64,000 nucleotides of DNA from an uncultured Candidatus Melainabacteria bacterium (GCA_934726055.1 CAKVCZ010000014.1:1-64000), one strand, 5' to 3'; positions 23,856 to 33,537 are shown, numbered from the stretch's first letter. Notes: a model not told the origin generated them from the letters alone. Numbers and translations are program-made.

Positions 23856-24296
23856 TTATTCTTCTTCTGAAGGTTTTTGTGTCGGATTTAAAATGTTATT
23901 ATCAAAAACAGGTACAAATTTTGCAATTTTAGGTAATGGTGGAATATTTCCGGTAGGACTAAATTCACTATCTTTGCATCCTGTTAAATCGCAAGATCCG
24001 ATAAATTTTCCCAACTGATTATAATAGTATGTTGTACCATTTCTTTCAATACTTTTTCCAGTTAATTGACCAACTTTGTTATAAAAAAAAGACTGATTAT
24101 TTATGGTTTTATCATATGCAATCATTTTACCATATTTGTCATAATAAAATGTTTTATTATCTTTTTTAACTGTCGTATAATCAGGTTCTGTTATCGTACT
24201 ATTTTGCGAATTGTTCGTGTTAACGGCATTATCCGGAATTGCAAAAGCAATTGAACCAATTAATATAGCTGTTAAAAAAATTATGTATTTTTTCAT
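23856..24296 (-). CDS. Exported protein with short YYYN..GK-type repeats
   Basis: 146 residues with a signal peptide (MKKYIIFLTAILIGSIAFA). The mature protein has three or four ~20-residue repeats of the form (F/Y)YY(D/N)K.GK.I (FYYDKYGKMI, FFYNKVGQLTGKSI, YYYNQLGKFI), which resemble short beta-hairpin repeats of choline-binding or WG/MORN-like proteins, then a Pro-rich tail containing two Cys (CDLTGC). Function unknown; probably envelope-associated. Not clearly co-transcribed with the response regulator 70 nt downstream. Confidence 0.75.
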   Translation of the reverse strand: MKKYIIFLTAILIGSIAFAIPDNAVNTNNSQNSTITEPDYTTVKKDNKTFYYDKYGKMIAYDKTINNQSFFYNKVGQLTGKSIERNGTTYYYNQLGKFIGSCDLTGCKDSEFSPTGNIPPLPKIAKFVPVFDNNILNPTQKPSEEE

Positions 24297-24486
24297 GTGT
24301 AAAACTCTCTATTGCTCTTTAATTCTAGCATTTTTATTTTTTTATATAAATACAAAATTTGGTCGATTTTTAAATATACAAATTTGATAACATTAATTAT
24401 TGTAACAAAAACAATAATCGCTGAATTTCAACTAAAAAAATTGTTTTTACATGAATGAGAATGAATAAAATTGAGGGTACGCAAAT

Positions 24487-25560
24487 ATGACTGGTGGAAT
24501 TAATTTTAATAATGTTTTTGATGGCAAAACATGCAAAATGCTAAAAGATAATGCAAGCAATGTTGGAGAAATGATTAAAATCGAAGAGATTGTTCCAATT
24601 TCATTATTTTTTGAAGGTACAGTAATGGAAAAAGCTGTAACCAGTATATTCCCAGGAGATAAAGAACCATGCGACTTTAGACTAAATAATGATGTTCCTG
24701 TACTAGACAGAGTATGTGAAGAAAAAAATCCTGAATCATTAAATATAGATGGAAAAATTGGAGATTTTAAACAAGGAAGCAAAGGTGATTGTTGGTTATT
24801 ATCTTCAATAAAAGCTCTTTCAAGAAATCCAAAAGGTGCTGAGATTTTAAAAAATGCTATTTCACAAGATTCTTGCGGAAATGTTACTGTTACGTTGAAA
24901 GGAGCAAAAGATAAAAATGGCAATCCTGTTAAAATAGAAATGTCTTCGGATGAATTATATTGGGCAAAAGATAATTTGAGTTCAGGTGATGATGATGTTA
25001 TAGCTATCGAAAGGGCTGTTGACAAATATAGAAGGCAACAACTATTAGATGTTTTACACAATCCAAATATGCCTGAATCCGACAAAGAAGCATTTGTTAA
25101 GGATTTTGATGATGGAAGCAAAGCAATAAAAGCAATGGAACTTTTGACAGGAAAACAAGCTGAAGCTACAAATCCTTTTATTGATTATGATAAAGCAACT
25201 GAAACTTACGATTTAGTTGATTCACGAGATATGAAATCTCAAATTCAAAAGGCAAAACAAAGTTTGGGAGATGTTAAATCTATACCGACAACAATTACTT
25301 TTTCTACAAGTACAAATGATCCAAATCCACCAAGTAATGATACTTTTCAATTAGGTCGAACTGAACTTTATTTTGACCATGTATATACTGTAACTTCAAT
25401 TGAAGGAGATTATGTATATTTGAGAAATCCGCATGATTCTAAAACACCAATGAAAGTTAACATGAAAAAGTTGTTTAAAATGGCAAATACAGAAATGACA
25501 AATGCACAAGGCAGTACAGAAGCAAAATTTTATGTTACATTTTCTCAAGTAAAATTATAA
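24487..25560 (+). CDS. Calpain-like cysteine protease domain protein
   Basis: 357 residues with a C2-family (calpain) catalytic core: IGDFKQGSKGDCWLLSS with the nucleophile C102, the His in YFDHVYTVTSI (H298) and the Asn in YLRNPHD (N314). The triad order and the GDCWLLS and NPH contexts are diagnostic. There is no signal peptide, EF-hand or C2 domain. The ~85-residue N-terminal segment may be a prodomain. A paralogue follows 12 nt later. The role is unknown; calpain-like proteins in bacteria are scattered and some are effectors. Confidence 0.87.
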   Translation: MTGGINFNNVFDGKTCKMLKDNASNVGEMIKIEEIVPISLFFEGTVMEKAVTSIFPGDKEPCDFRLNNDVPVLDRVCEEKNPESLNIDGKIGDFKQGSKGDCWLLSSIKALSRNPKGAEILKNAISQDSCGNVTVTLKGAKDKNGNPVKIEMSSDELYWAKDNLSSGDDDVIAIERAVDKYRRQQLLDVLHNPNMPESDKEAFVKDFDDGSKAIKAMELLTGKQAEATNPFIDYDKATETYDLVDSRDMKSQIQKAKQSLGDVKSIPTTITFSTSTNDPNPPSNDTFQLGRTELYFDHVYTVTSIEGDYVYLRNPHDSKTPMKVNMKKLFKMANTEMTNAQGSTEAKFYVTFSQVKL

Positions 25561-25572
25561 AGGATAAAATAT

Positions 25573-26673
25573 ATGGGTGATTCTTTTAGTATAAATATTG
25601 GCAATGAAAATGCTTGTAAAATATTAAGAAGTAATATTAATACTGCTTTTAGTGATATTGCAAGTGTAAGCGAACCAAGTATTTTTTGTGAGAAAAAATA
25701 TGATGATTGCACTGTTACAATAGAAAATTATTATACAGATCAATGCACCTTTCAAACAGATACCGAAAATGCACCAAATATTGATGGAAAAATTGGCGAC
25801 TTTAAACAGGGAAAAACCGGAGATTGTTATATTTTATCCGCAGTTAAAGCTTTGTCTTTAACTGAAGAAGGTGCAAAAATTTTGAGCGATTCCATATCAA
25901 ATGTCGGTCATGGTGTAGTTGTAAATTTCAAAGGCGGAAAATCTGAAATTAATGACGTTTTTATCTCCAATGAAGAAATTGCAACAGCAAAAGAAAAATC
26001 AAAAAACAAGCAAGATAATAGTTTAAGTTCAGGAGATGATGATGTAACAATTATTGAACTTGCGATACAGAAATATCGATTGGCAGAAGTCGCTTATGAT
26101 AGAAGAAATAATAATATTTGTAATGATAAACTTTCTGAAAAAGTTTCAAAACAAAATATTATAAAAGGCGGTAGTGCCGCAGAAATTATGGAGCTTTTGA
26201 CAAAACGTCAGGCTTCATCAGAAAATGTCTTTGACAACAATGGTAAAGGAATTTTAGATAATACAGAAAAAACTTTAAGTGAATCTGAATTAAATAGTAG
26301 ATTTTCAAGCAGAATAGCTAATATGTTAAATGAAGGCCCTGTTGTTTTGTCTGTTAAAAAACAAGAAAATATTGATGAACCTTTTGTTGTTGATGATAGA
26401 AGGAATAGCAAAAAGAATAATCAATCTGACAAAATGATACAGGTTGGAAAAGTATCTTTATATAAATCACATGCATACACTGTTTCAGGTATAGATAACA
26501 ACACAATTACATTAAAAAATCCTCATGACAGTTCAAAAGATGTAAAAATTCCATTAAATGATTTTATAAAATATGCTAATACACACCCAAATGCATTCAA
26601 AGTACAATTTGCAGATTTAAACGGAAGTACTATTCGACCAAAACAAATGAAATTGTGTTCAGAGGATTACTAG
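25573..26673 (+). CDS. Second calpain-like cysteine protease domain protein
   Basis: 366 residues, a paralogue of the preceding gene. IGDFKQGKTGDCYILSA supplies C85, KSHAYTVSGI gives H300, and LKNPHDSS gives N316, so the triad is complete. Compared with its sister, the Trp after the nucleophile is replaced by Tyr (GDCY). An internal region (SSGDDDV...AIQKYRLAE) matches the first protein's SSGDDDV...AVDKYRRQQ. Likely translated from the same mRNA. Its stop lies 1 nt from the stop of the convergent engB gene. Confidence 0.86.
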   Translation: MGDSFSINIGNENACKILRSNINTAFSDIASVSEPSIFCEKKYDDCTVTIENYYTDQCTFQTDTENAPNIDGKIGDFKQGKTGDCYILSAVKALSLTEEGAKILSDSISNVGHGVVVNFKGGKSEINDVFISNEEIATAKEKSKNKQDNSLSSGDDDVTIIELAIQKYRLAEVAYDRRNNNICNDKLSEKVSKQNIIKGGSAAEIMELLTKRQASSENVFDNNGKGILDNTEKTLSESELNSRFSSRIANMLNEGPVVLSVKKQENIDEPFVVDDRRNSKKNNQSDKMIQVGKVSLYKSHAYTVSGIDNNTITLKNPHDSSKDVKIPLNDFIKYANTHPNAFKVQFADLNGSTIRPKQMKLCSEDY

Positions 26674-26674
26674 C

Positions 26675-27277
26675 TTATTCTTCATTATTATCAAAGGAAA
26701 ATTCTGACGACAAATTTGCAATATGCTCAAAAATATCATCACAATATTTTCTGTCTATTGCACTGAATGGAAGAACAATTCCGCCAAATTCTTTTTTTAC
26801 TGCTGTTATTACATTCAAAACTTTATTTTTAGGAACGTAATCCATTTTTGTTATTACTGTAAAAATTGGCAATTTGTAAGCTTCTACCCATTTTCGCATT
26901 TGTAAGTCATTTTTTTGTAATTCATGTCTGCCATCAACCAATTGAATCAAAGAACAAATTTGTTTTCTGTTTAATAAATATTCTTCTAAGTATCTTTGCC
27001 ATTTTGCTTGTGCTTCTTTTGAAACTTTTGCATAGCCATATCCCGGTAAATCCGCTACCATAAATTTTTCGGAAAAATTAAAGAAATTTATTAATCGTGT
27101 TTTTCCAGGAGTATTTGAGGTTTTAGCCATTTTTTTGTTATTGCATAAACAATTTATAAAAGAAGATTTGCCAACATTAGAACGTCCTAAAAGCGGAAAT
27201 TCAGGTAACGTAAAATTTGGGCATTGGCTTAGTTTTTCGGCACTTATTATAAATCTGGCGTTAATTTGTTTTGACAT
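26675..27277 (-). CDS. engB: Ribosome biogenesis GTPase EngB/YsxC
   Basis: A 200-residue TRAFAC GTPase required for late 50S assembly. The G1 motif GRSNVGKSSFIN, the G2 segment SNTPGKTRLINFF, G3 DLPGYGYAKVSKEAQAKWQ and G4 ITKMDYV are all present. Length is normal. It overlaps the 3' end of the upstream TPR gene by 31 nt on the same strand and is therefore translated from a shared message. Confidence 0.95.
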   Translation of the reverse strand: MSKQINARFIISAEKLSQCPNFTLPEFPLLGRSNVGKSSFINCLCNNKKMAKTSNTPGKTRLINFFNFSEKFMVADLPGYGYAKVSKEAQAKWQRYLEEYLLNRKQICSLIQLVDGRHELQKNDLQMRKWVEAYKLPIFTVITKMDYVPKNKVLNVITAVKKEFGGIVLPFSAIDRKYCDDIFEHIANLSSEFSFDNNEE

Positions 27278-29163
27278 TTTTGAAATTCTTTATCTTCTTT
27301 TTTCATATAAGTGTTATTTATTTTAGCTAATTTTTTTTCTAATTTTTTTATTTTTTTGTTTATTTTTTTCGCTTTTCTAGGTTGTAAGCTTAATCCTTCC
27401 ACAACTTTGTAAGAATCAATTGCTTCCGGATAATGTTTTTGTTTTTCACATAATTTTGCACTTAAAAGAGCGGCATTGTAATTTGTTGGATTAAATTCCA
27501 AAGATTTTAATGCATATTCTCTTGCAAAAACTTTATTTTTATCTTTTTTATTAAAGAATTTTGCATCTTTATATAAAGAATCTGACTGTTTTTCCATAGC
27601 CATAATATAATCTAAATTATGTGAAGCTTCTTCATTTGAAGGATCATAAACCAAGACTTTCCTTAAAATTTTCTTTGCACTCGGATAAAATTTATCATAG
27701 GTTAAAATTTCTGCGACGAATAAACAATCTTCCGGAGTTTGTGCAAACAAAACAGATTTTTCAAACATTTCTTTTGCTTCATTATATTTATTCATAGCAA
27801 AATACGCATCACCTTTGGCTAATAAATCGTTTATGCCTTTAACAGGTGCACTTACAATTTTGTCAAGAGTTTCTTGCGATACTTTTTCTTTATTCATTAG
27901 TCTTGCCAATTTTAATTTTGCTAAATATAGCTGTAAATCACTCGGATTTGCAAATAAAGCTCTTTCTACATTTTCATAAGCTTTTTCAAGTTCTTTGTTT
28001 GTAGAAAGTCCACTTTGACTAACAGCATTTTTTGCATCAGCAAAATACGCATTAGCCACACCTTTTAAAGCATCCGCATTATAATCTTCAACTCCAACAA
28101 GACTTGAATAATATTTTAATGCTTGTTTGTTATCACCTTTATGTAAAGAAATATCTGCTATTTTTAATTTTACATTGTTTAATGATGAATTAACCGAAAG
28201 TGCCGTTTTTAAATTTGCAATTGCGTATTCATTATCAAATCTTTTTTCATAAATGTTTGCTAAATTAATATATGGACTTGTATTTTCCGGTTTTACAGCA
28301 ATTGATTTTTTGAAAGCTGATATTGCTGCAGCTTCATTGCCTTGTTTTTTATAAATTTCACCTTTTAAATTAAATGCAACCGAACAATTTGGATTTAATT
28401 TTAAAGAATGATCTAAAGCATCTAAAGCTTGAGAATATAAAGATTTTTTGTCATATACCTGTGCTAGATGAAAATATGCAGTTGATGAGTGTGGATTTAG
28501 CGATATAGCCTTTAAAAATTTTGATTGAGCTGCATCGTAATCACCTTTTAAATAGTTTATAGTTCCTGTATTATCAATTGCCGTTGCGTAATTTGGATAT
28601 ACCATAAGAGCTTTATTAAAATAATAATTTGCTCTATCTGATTTACCTGTATTTAAAGAAATTACACCTAATGCATTATATGCAGCATAATGATTTGGAC
28701 TTAATTTTATTGCTGTATTTAATTCTTTTACTGCATCATTAATAAGTTCTTCTGATTTATTTTTGTATTCCATATCAGAACTTGCTTGACGTTTAATATT
28801 AATTACCGCTTGAGCATAATGTAAATTCGCATTATTTTGATATTTTGGCATTAGAGAATTTAATTTTGTCTGTGCAACATCTAAATTTCCTTGCTTTGCT
28901 TGAGCCACAACATATAGAGCATTAGCTGTAATGTCTTTTGAGTTTTTACTTAACATTGTGTTTATGAGTTTATTAGCTTCTGCAAAATTTGCATAATCAA
29001 TATATCTATCAATATCTTGATAATTTTTTGTAACTTTTGCCGTAATTACATTATTTTTTTGCGGTTTAGTAACTTTTTTAACAGGTTTTGCATCAACAGA
29101 AAAATTCAAATTTACTAATCCAATTACAGCAGCAGAAATAATTATTTTTTTACTTAATTTCAT
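27247..29163 (-). CDS. Exported TPR-repeat protein
   Basis: 638 residues from the ATG at 29163, which has an AGGA site 6 nt upstream; a TTG start 12 nt earlier is less likely. A signal peptide (MKLSKKIIISAAVIGLVNLNF...VDA) is followed by tetratricopeptide repeats nearly throughout (e.g. NHYAAYNALGVISLNTGKSD, NYATAIDNTGTINYLKGDYD, NCSVAFNLKGEIYKKQGNEA). TPR arrays are protein-interaction scaffolds, here periplasmic or surface-located. Partner unknown. The Lys-rich tail (KKINKKIKKLEKKLAK) lies in the engB overlap. Confidence 0.9.
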   Translation of the reverse strand: MKLSKKIIISAAVIGLVNLNFSVDAKPVKKVTKPQKNNVITAKVTKNYQDIDRYIDYANFAEANKLINTMLSKNSKDITANALYVVAQAKQGNLDVAQTKLNSLMPKYQNNANLHYAQAVINIKRQASSDMEYKNKSEELINDAVKELNTAIKLSPNHYAAYNALGVISLNTGKSDRANYYFNKALMVYPNYATAIDNTGTINYLKGDYDAAQSKFLKAISLNPHSSTAYFHLAQVYDKKSLYSQALDALDHSLKLNPNCSVAFNLKGEIYKKQGNEAAAISAFKKSIAVKPENTSPYINLANIYEKRFDNEYAIANLKTALSVNSSLNNVKLKIADISLHKGDNKQALKYYSSLVGVEDYNADALKGVANAYFADAKNAVSQSGLSTNKELEKAYENVERALFANPSDLQLYLAKLKLARLMNKEKVSQETLDKIVSAPVKGINDLLAKGDAYFAMNKYNEAKEMFEKSVLFAQTPEDCLFVAEILTYDKFYPSAKKILRKVLVYDPSNEEASHNLDYIMAMEKQSDSLYKDAKFFNKKDKNKVFAREYALKSLEFNPTNYNAALLSAKLCEKQKHYPEAIDSYKVVEGLSLQPRKAKKINKKIKKLEKKLAKINNTYMKKEDKEFQKCQNKLTPDL

Positions 29164-29212
29164 TTTTATCCTCAATTTGTGTAAATTATTTATAATTTAT
29201 CCAAAAATATTG

Positions 29213-29218
29213 TATAAT
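29213..29218 (+). promoter_or_regulatory. Putative -10 of the xerC-like gene
   Basis: TATAAT 42 nt before the ATG at 29260, inside the gap between the divergent TPR and recombinase genes. No clear -35 is seen at the expected distance. Confidence 0.4.
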
Positions 29219-29259
29219 AGCTGATATAAAAAAAAATCGTGCGTAAGTAGGAATAAATT

Positions 29260-30174
29260 ATGGGTTTAGATTTTGAATCAAAAACTTTTTTGGAAAATTT
29301 TAAAACTTATTTGTTAATTGAAAAAAATTTTTCAAAACATACTGCAAAAGCATATTGTTCAGATGTTATGAGCTATCTTCTGTGGTTAGAAAATAATTCT
29401 TGCATTAATGTAACTTTTCAAAAAGTTAGAGATTATTTTTATTTTATCCAAAAATTTGATTATAAAAAAACAACTCTTGCAAGAAAAATTGCATCCATTA
29501 GAACCTTTTATAAATTTCTATACAGAGAAAGACTTATTGACATAAATCCTACAACAAATTTAAGTGCACCTAAAAAACCAAAATCTTTACCGAAATTTTT
29601 AACAAAAACAGAAATTGAAACTATTTTATCAGGAATAAAAATTGAAACTCCGGCAGGATTTAGGAATAGAGCAATTTTAGAACTTCTATGGGCAACCGGT
29701 ATGCGTATTTCCGAATTAAGCGGACTAAATTTTGGGGATTTAAACCTTGAAAATAATGAGCTTACCGTATTTGGTAAAGGAGCAAAAGAAAGAATTGTCC
29801 TTGTTTCAGACAGAGCTAAAAATTTTTTAAAACGGTATATAGAAACAGCCAGACCTCTTATTGCTAAAGGATTTAAACTTAAGCCGATAGAGGATTCAAC
29901 TCCTGTTTTTATAAACAATACCGGATTTAGACTTCAGAATAAAACAATAAGAAATGTCATAAATGAAGTTGTTGAAAATTTAGAATTTCCAAAACACGTT
30001 ACTCCACACATGTTTAGACACAGTTTTGCAACACATTTAATAGAAAACGGTGCAGATTTAAGAATAGTCCAAGAACTTCTCGGACATGCAAGTATTTCAA
30101 ATACACAAATATACACTCATGTATCAACAAAACATTTACAAGATGTCTTTGAACAATCTCATCCTAGGGCTTAA
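29260..30174 (+). CDS. Tyrosine recombinase of the XerC/XerD type
   Basis: 304 residues, the usual length for XerC/D, which resolve chromosome dimers at dif near the terminus. Core-binding domain: FLENFKTYLLIEKNFSKHTAKAY. Catalytic residues are R149 (ATGMRISEL), K173 (GKGAKER), H250 and R253 (PHMFRHSFATH), H276 (LGHASIS) and Y285 (TQIYTHVS), so all are intact. It stands alone next to apt and no phage or integron genes are nearby, which favours a housekeeping Xer over an integrase. XerC and XerD cannot be told apart by eye, so no symbol is given. Confidence 0.92.
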   Translation: MGLDFESKTFLENFKTYLLIEKNFSKHTAKAYCSDVMSYLLWLENNSCINVTFQKVRDYFYFIQKFDYKKTTLARKIASIRTFYKFLYRERLIDINPTTNLSAPKKPKSLPKFLTKTEIETILSGIKIETPAGFRNRAILELLWATGMRISELSGLNFGDLNLENNELTVFGKGAKERIVLVSDRAKNFLKRYIETARPLIAKGFKLKPIEDSTPVFINNTGFRLQNKTIRNVINEVVENLEFPKHVTPHMFRHSFATHLIENGADLRIVQELLGHASISNTQIYTHVSTKHLQDVFEQSHPRA

Positions 30175-30175
30175 A

Positions 30176-30703
30176 TTAATATTGCAGCATAGAGAATACT
30201 TCACAATTTTCAAGTTCTTGAAGTTTTTCTCTTCCGCCTAAACCGTTTAATTCAATCCAAAAAGCTGTTCCAACAATATTAGCTTTTGCCTGATGAATTA
30301 AACTACACGCAGCACAAGCAGTACCGCCTGTTGCCAATAAATCATCTACAATTAAAACATTTGAACCTTCTTCAACAGCATCTTTATGCATTTCAATAGT
30401 ATCAGTTCCATATTCAAGTTCATAAGATTGTTTATAAGTAGCCGCAGGTAATTTACCAGGTTTTCTGATTGGTACAAATCCGGTATTTAATTTGTAAGCA
30501 AGAGGCATACCAACAATAAATCCACGAGATTCTAAACCGGCAACGTAATCAATTTTTTTATTTTTGTAATGTTCATATAGAAAATCTATCATATTTTTCA
30601 TTACATCCGCATCTTTTAATGCCGTTGTAATATCTCTAAAAATTATTCCTTCTTTTGGAAAATCTTTTATTGCTCTAATTTTTTCTTTAATTCCAGTTAA
30701 CAT
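30176..30703 (-). CDS. apt: Adenine phosphoribosyltransferase
   Basis: Apt makes AMP from adenine and PRPP in purine salvage. The 175-residue type-I PRTase has FPKEGIIFRDIT, the AGLESRGFIVGMPLAY loop, KPGKLPAATYKQSYELEYG and the PRPP-binding VLIVDDLLATGGTA. Length is normal. It follows 15 nt after the processive GT2 gene on the same strand, and its stop nearly abuts that of the convergent recombinase gene. Confidence 0.96.
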   Translation of the reverse strand: MLTGIKEKIRAIKDFPKEGIIFRDITTALKDADVMKNMIDFLYEHYKNKKIDYVAGLESRGFIVGMPLAYKLNTGFVPIRKPGKLPAATYKQSYELEYGTDTIEMHKDAVEEGSNVLIVDDLLATGGTACAACSLIHQAKANIVGTAFWIELNGLGGREKLQELENCEVFSMLQY

Positions 30704-30718
30704 TACATACCTCTTTAT

Positions 30719-32050
30719 TTAAATAGCCACTTTTTCTTTTTTTGCTTCTTCTAAGATTAAACCATGAGTTGTTTTACCCCAATTCATATCTTTTGGCTTG
30801 AATATTATTTTAAAAATTATATAAAAAGCAATTGGAAACCAAATTACAAATATATATGCAGAAGTTTCAACCGCTTGTTTTAAAGCTTGCCAACGACTTA
30901 AATTATTATATCTTCTCAAACTATACCTTGCAGCAAGAGTAAAACAAATTCCAATTACAACACCAATAATTATTGATGTTAAAATTCCAATATCGTTTAT
31001 TGCAATTTTACCTGTAAGCACCTTAAATAATCTTATGACTACTTCTAAAGTAAACCAAGTAGGCATAATACACTCAGATATATATGCAGTCATATCTAAA
31101 CTTGCACGAAGTGATATTTTTTTAGAAGTTAAAACATCACCAAAAAGTTCTAAATATCGTCTGATAGTACCTTCATACCAGCGTCTGCGTTGTCTGTAAA
31201 GTGCTTTTAAATAAACTACGGCTTCTTCTCTTACTTCAACATCCGGACAAAAACGTATATCCCAACCTTTTATGTGAAGTCTTGTTGACATATCCAAGTC
31301 ATCAACAAGTGTGTAATTATTCCATCCACCTATATCTTCTAAAGCTGTTCTTTTTATTAATTCACCGTTTCCTCTAAGTTCAACAGCACCTTTTACCGCA
31401 TCACGACCAATTTGAAAGTGCGTATCAAGAGTCATTTCATTATCTTGGCAACGAGTTAAAAAGTTTACATCTCTATTAGAAATAACTTTTCTTGCTTGAA
31501 CTGCACCAACATCTTCAGGTTCTAAATTTGGAACAATCTTTGTCAAAAAATCTGAATCAATTCTTGCATCCGCATCAAATACCAAAATTGCTTCACCGTT
31601 TGCAAATTGCATAGCATCATTTAAAACTGCCGATTTACCAGGAAATGCATCTGTCGGTCTTATAAATGCTTTAACTCTATCAAATTTTTGTTCCAATCCT
31701 CTTATAACATCAGCTGTGTTATCGGTACTTCTATCATCTATAACAATTACTTCATAGTTAGGATAATCAAGTTGTAAAATGTTTTCAATTGTACCTTCAA
31801 TAACAGAACCTTCATTATGTGCAGGAACCATAATTGTTACAAATGGTTTGTAATTTTCATTTATTATTTTCGGATTTTTTTGTAATTTACGTTTTTTGTG
31901 TTTATCTGCAACAATCATGTAAATGCAATAGATAAACATACACGTTATAAGGAAAGCTAATCCCCATATCGTATTAAAATGATATTGGTATATATATAAA
32001 AACGCAGACAACCCAGCTATTATTATAAATAAAATAAGTCTTTCTTTCAT
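30719..32050 (-). CDS. Membrane-bound processive GT2 glycosyltransferase (PgaC/IcaA-like)
   Basis: 443 residues. Two N-terminal membrane helices (about 5-50) precede the GT2 core: VPAHNEGSVIEGTIENIL, VIDDRSTDNT, VFDADARIDSDF (DxD), LVDDLDMSTRLH (the ED/TED-like acid) and the QRRRW processivity motif in YRQRRRWYEGTI. Three or more C-terminal helices follow. This is the layout of poly-beta-1,6-GlcNAc and hyaluronan/cellulose-type synthases. It is not beside pgaA/B/D-like genes, so the polymer is undetermined. No PilZ domain. Confidence 0.88.
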   Translation of the reverse strand: MKERLILFIIIAGLSAFLYIYQYHFNTIWGLAFLITCMFIYCIYMIVADKHKKRKLQKNPKIINENYKPFVTIMVPAHNEGSVIEGTIENILQLDYPNYEVIVIDDRSTDNTADVIRGLEQKFDRVKAFIRPTDAFPGKSAVLNDAMQFANGEAILVFDADARIDSDFLTKIVPNLEPEDVGAVQARKVISNRDVNFLTRCQDNEMTLDTHFQIGRDAVKGAVELRGNGELIKRTALEDIGGWNNYTLVDDLDMSTRLHIKGWDIRFCPDVEVREEAVVYLKALYRQRRRWYEGTIRRYLELFGDVLTSKKISLRASLDMTAYISECIMPTWFTLEVVIRLFKVLTGKIAINDIGILTSIIIGVVIGICFTLAARYSLRRYNNLSRWQALKQAVETSAYIFVIWFPIAFYIIFKIIFKPKDMNWGKTTHGLILEEAKKEKVAI

Positions 32051-32245
32051 TTATTATCCCAAAAATTCTTAATCAAATTTTCTCACTACCTGATAATTAT
32101 ATCAAAAACATTGTTCAATATCATATAAATGAACTATTTTTTTACTTTTTGTATAGAAATGTTAAGCTTGTTGGATTCCTAAAACGCTTGCTATATCTAA
32201 ATATTCGGATTTTTTATATTAAAAATATTAAAAATTTTTCAGGTA

Positions 32246-32274
32246 TTGCCATTTTAATCATTTGTGCTTATAAT
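32246..32274 (+). promoter_or_regulatory. Strong promoter of the HU gene
   Basis: TTGCCA (32246-32251), 17 bp, TATAAT (32269-32274). The rest of the 271-bp gap at 32051-32321 is A/T-rich with nothing else recognisable. Confidence 0.75.
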
Positions 32275-32321
32275 AGTTGAGTACGTTAAGTTAGAACTAA
32301 TTTGTAAGAAAGGAAATTAAA

Positions 32322-32600
32322 ATGAACAAAGAAGAATTAGTACATGAAATTTCAAAAAAAGCTAAAGTTACACAAAAAGATGCTAACGAAATCTTAAGTG
32401 CATTAGTTGATACAATTCAAAAAACAGTTGCTAAAGGTAAAAAAGTTACATTAGTTGGTTTTGGTACTTTCGAACCTCGCAAACGTGCTGCTAGAAATGG
32501 TAGAAACCCTCAAACAGGTAAAGAAATCAAAATCCCTGCTAAAACAGTTCCTACATTCTCAGCTGGTAAAAAATTCAAAACTGTTGTTAACGGCAAATAG
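32322..32600 (+). CDS. hup: HU-family nucleoid DNA-binding protein
   Basis: A 92-residue histone-like protein that bends and compacts DNA as a dimer. The N-terminal MNKEELVHEISKKAKVTQKDA, GKKVTLVGFGTFEPRKRAAR and the beta-arm signature GRNPQTGKEIKIPAK are canonical. AAAGGAA site, strong promoter and strong terminator fit high expression, as does the optimised codon use. Confidence 0.97.
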   Translation: MNKEELVHEISKKAKVTQKDANEILSALVDTIQKTVAKGKKVTLVGFGTFEPRKRAARNGRNPQTGKEIKIPAKTVPTFSAGKKFKTVVNGK

Positions 32601-32622
32601 TTTTTGATTTTTTAAAGGATTT

Positions 32623-32655
32623 AAAGGACGTATTACTTGTTAATACGTCCTTTTT
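32623..32655 (+). terminator. Intrinsic terminator after HU
   Basis: A 13-bp stem (AAAGGACGTATTA with TAATACGTCCTTT) and TTTTTATAT. Confidence 0.9.
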
Positions 32656-32690
32656 ATATAAAAACAGCGAACATTAAACATTCGCTGTAA
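32656..32690 (-). terminator. Terminator of the prepilin-like gene at 32713
   Basis: On the minus strand ACAGCGAA pairs with TTCGCTGT around an 8-9-nt loop and is followed by TTTTTATA. Confidence 0.75.
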
Positions 32691-32712
32691 CGCTTTATGT
32701 TTACAATTTAAA

Positions 32713-33537
32713 CTACTTACAACTACCTTTTTCCCAAGTTAATGTTGTGCCATTAGGACATTTTGAGCTACCGTCATGTTTTACATTTAAATAATCCATA
32801 TTACCTTTTTCTAATACCCAAGCAGCACAAGCAATACCATTTTGAGTGCAATATTCTATATGATCTTTTATATTATCTGCAGAATGATTTGGAATGATTC
32901 CGTCTTTTGTAATATTAAAAGCAAAAAGATCTACACCATACCAATTTTTTCCTTTATTTGGTCCATCTATGTCAATGACAATAAATCCACAATAAGTATT
33001 TGTGCCTCCAATGTCATCATTTATATTACAATTAGGATGACTTATATAAATTTGAAGGATCGCAGATCCATCAGCTAAAACAGCTTGTGGTACATAATTA
33101 TCATCATTAAAATTTTCATTATACAATTCTCCAAAATAAAACATGGATGTATCACTTGATGCACAATTATTTGCTGTTGTTCTGCAAGTTTTTTGTACTT
33201 TCATAAATTCCAGTATTCTATCAAAATATCTTAAAGAGCATTCCTTTGAAGTTGCAGAACAATTATCGCTAGTAAACCAAGTATTTAGCGGACCATATAC
33301 TGCTGTCGCTCTAGATTGAACTTCGTTGAGATTTGTATATAATTTTTTAAGTTTAGTAACCTTTTCCATATTGTTTGTAGAACTATTTAAATTTGGAATA
33401 GTTAAAGCTGCAACAACACCTATTATACCCATTACAATTAGAGTTTCAGCCAAAGTAAATGCGATTAATTTTGCTTCATTAATTAAATTTTTTGCAATAA
33501 AACAACTTAAACAACAACTAATAAATCTTTGTTTCAT
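32713..33537 (-). CDS. Prepilin-like protein (second paralogue)
   Basis: 274 residues. The N-terminus has an unusually long leader (about 26 residues with CCLSC) before A|FTLAETLIVMGIIGVVAAL and the class III hydrophobic helix. The extracytoplasmic domain has multiple Cys and the shared signature VIDIDGPNKGKNWYGVDLFAF followed by CAAWVLEKGNMDYLNV. It closely resembles the gene at 47996-48796 and less the one at 4950-5600. Probably a pilus, pseudopilus or surface-filament subunit with disulphides. An Ala replaces Gly at the cleavage site in all three. Confidence 0.85.
   Translation of the reverse strand: MKQRFISCCLSCFIAKNLINEAKLIAFTLAETLIVMGIIGVVAALTIPNLNSSTNNMEKVTKLKKLYTNLNEVQSRATAVYGPLNTWFTSDNCSATSKECSLRYFDRILEFMKVQKTCRTTANNCASSDTSMFYFGELYNENFNDDNYVPQAVLADGSAILQIYISHPNCNINDDIGGTNTYCGFIVIDIDGPNKGKNWYGVDLFAFNITKDGIIPNHSADNIKDHIEYCTQNGIACAAWVLEKGNMDYLNVKHDGSSKCPNGTTLTWEKGSCK

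Noticed and set aside
29260..30174. The tyrosine recombinase as the integrase of a mobile element
   Set aside because: No attachment-site repeats, excisionase or phage genes are nearby and length and motifs match housekeeping XerC/D.
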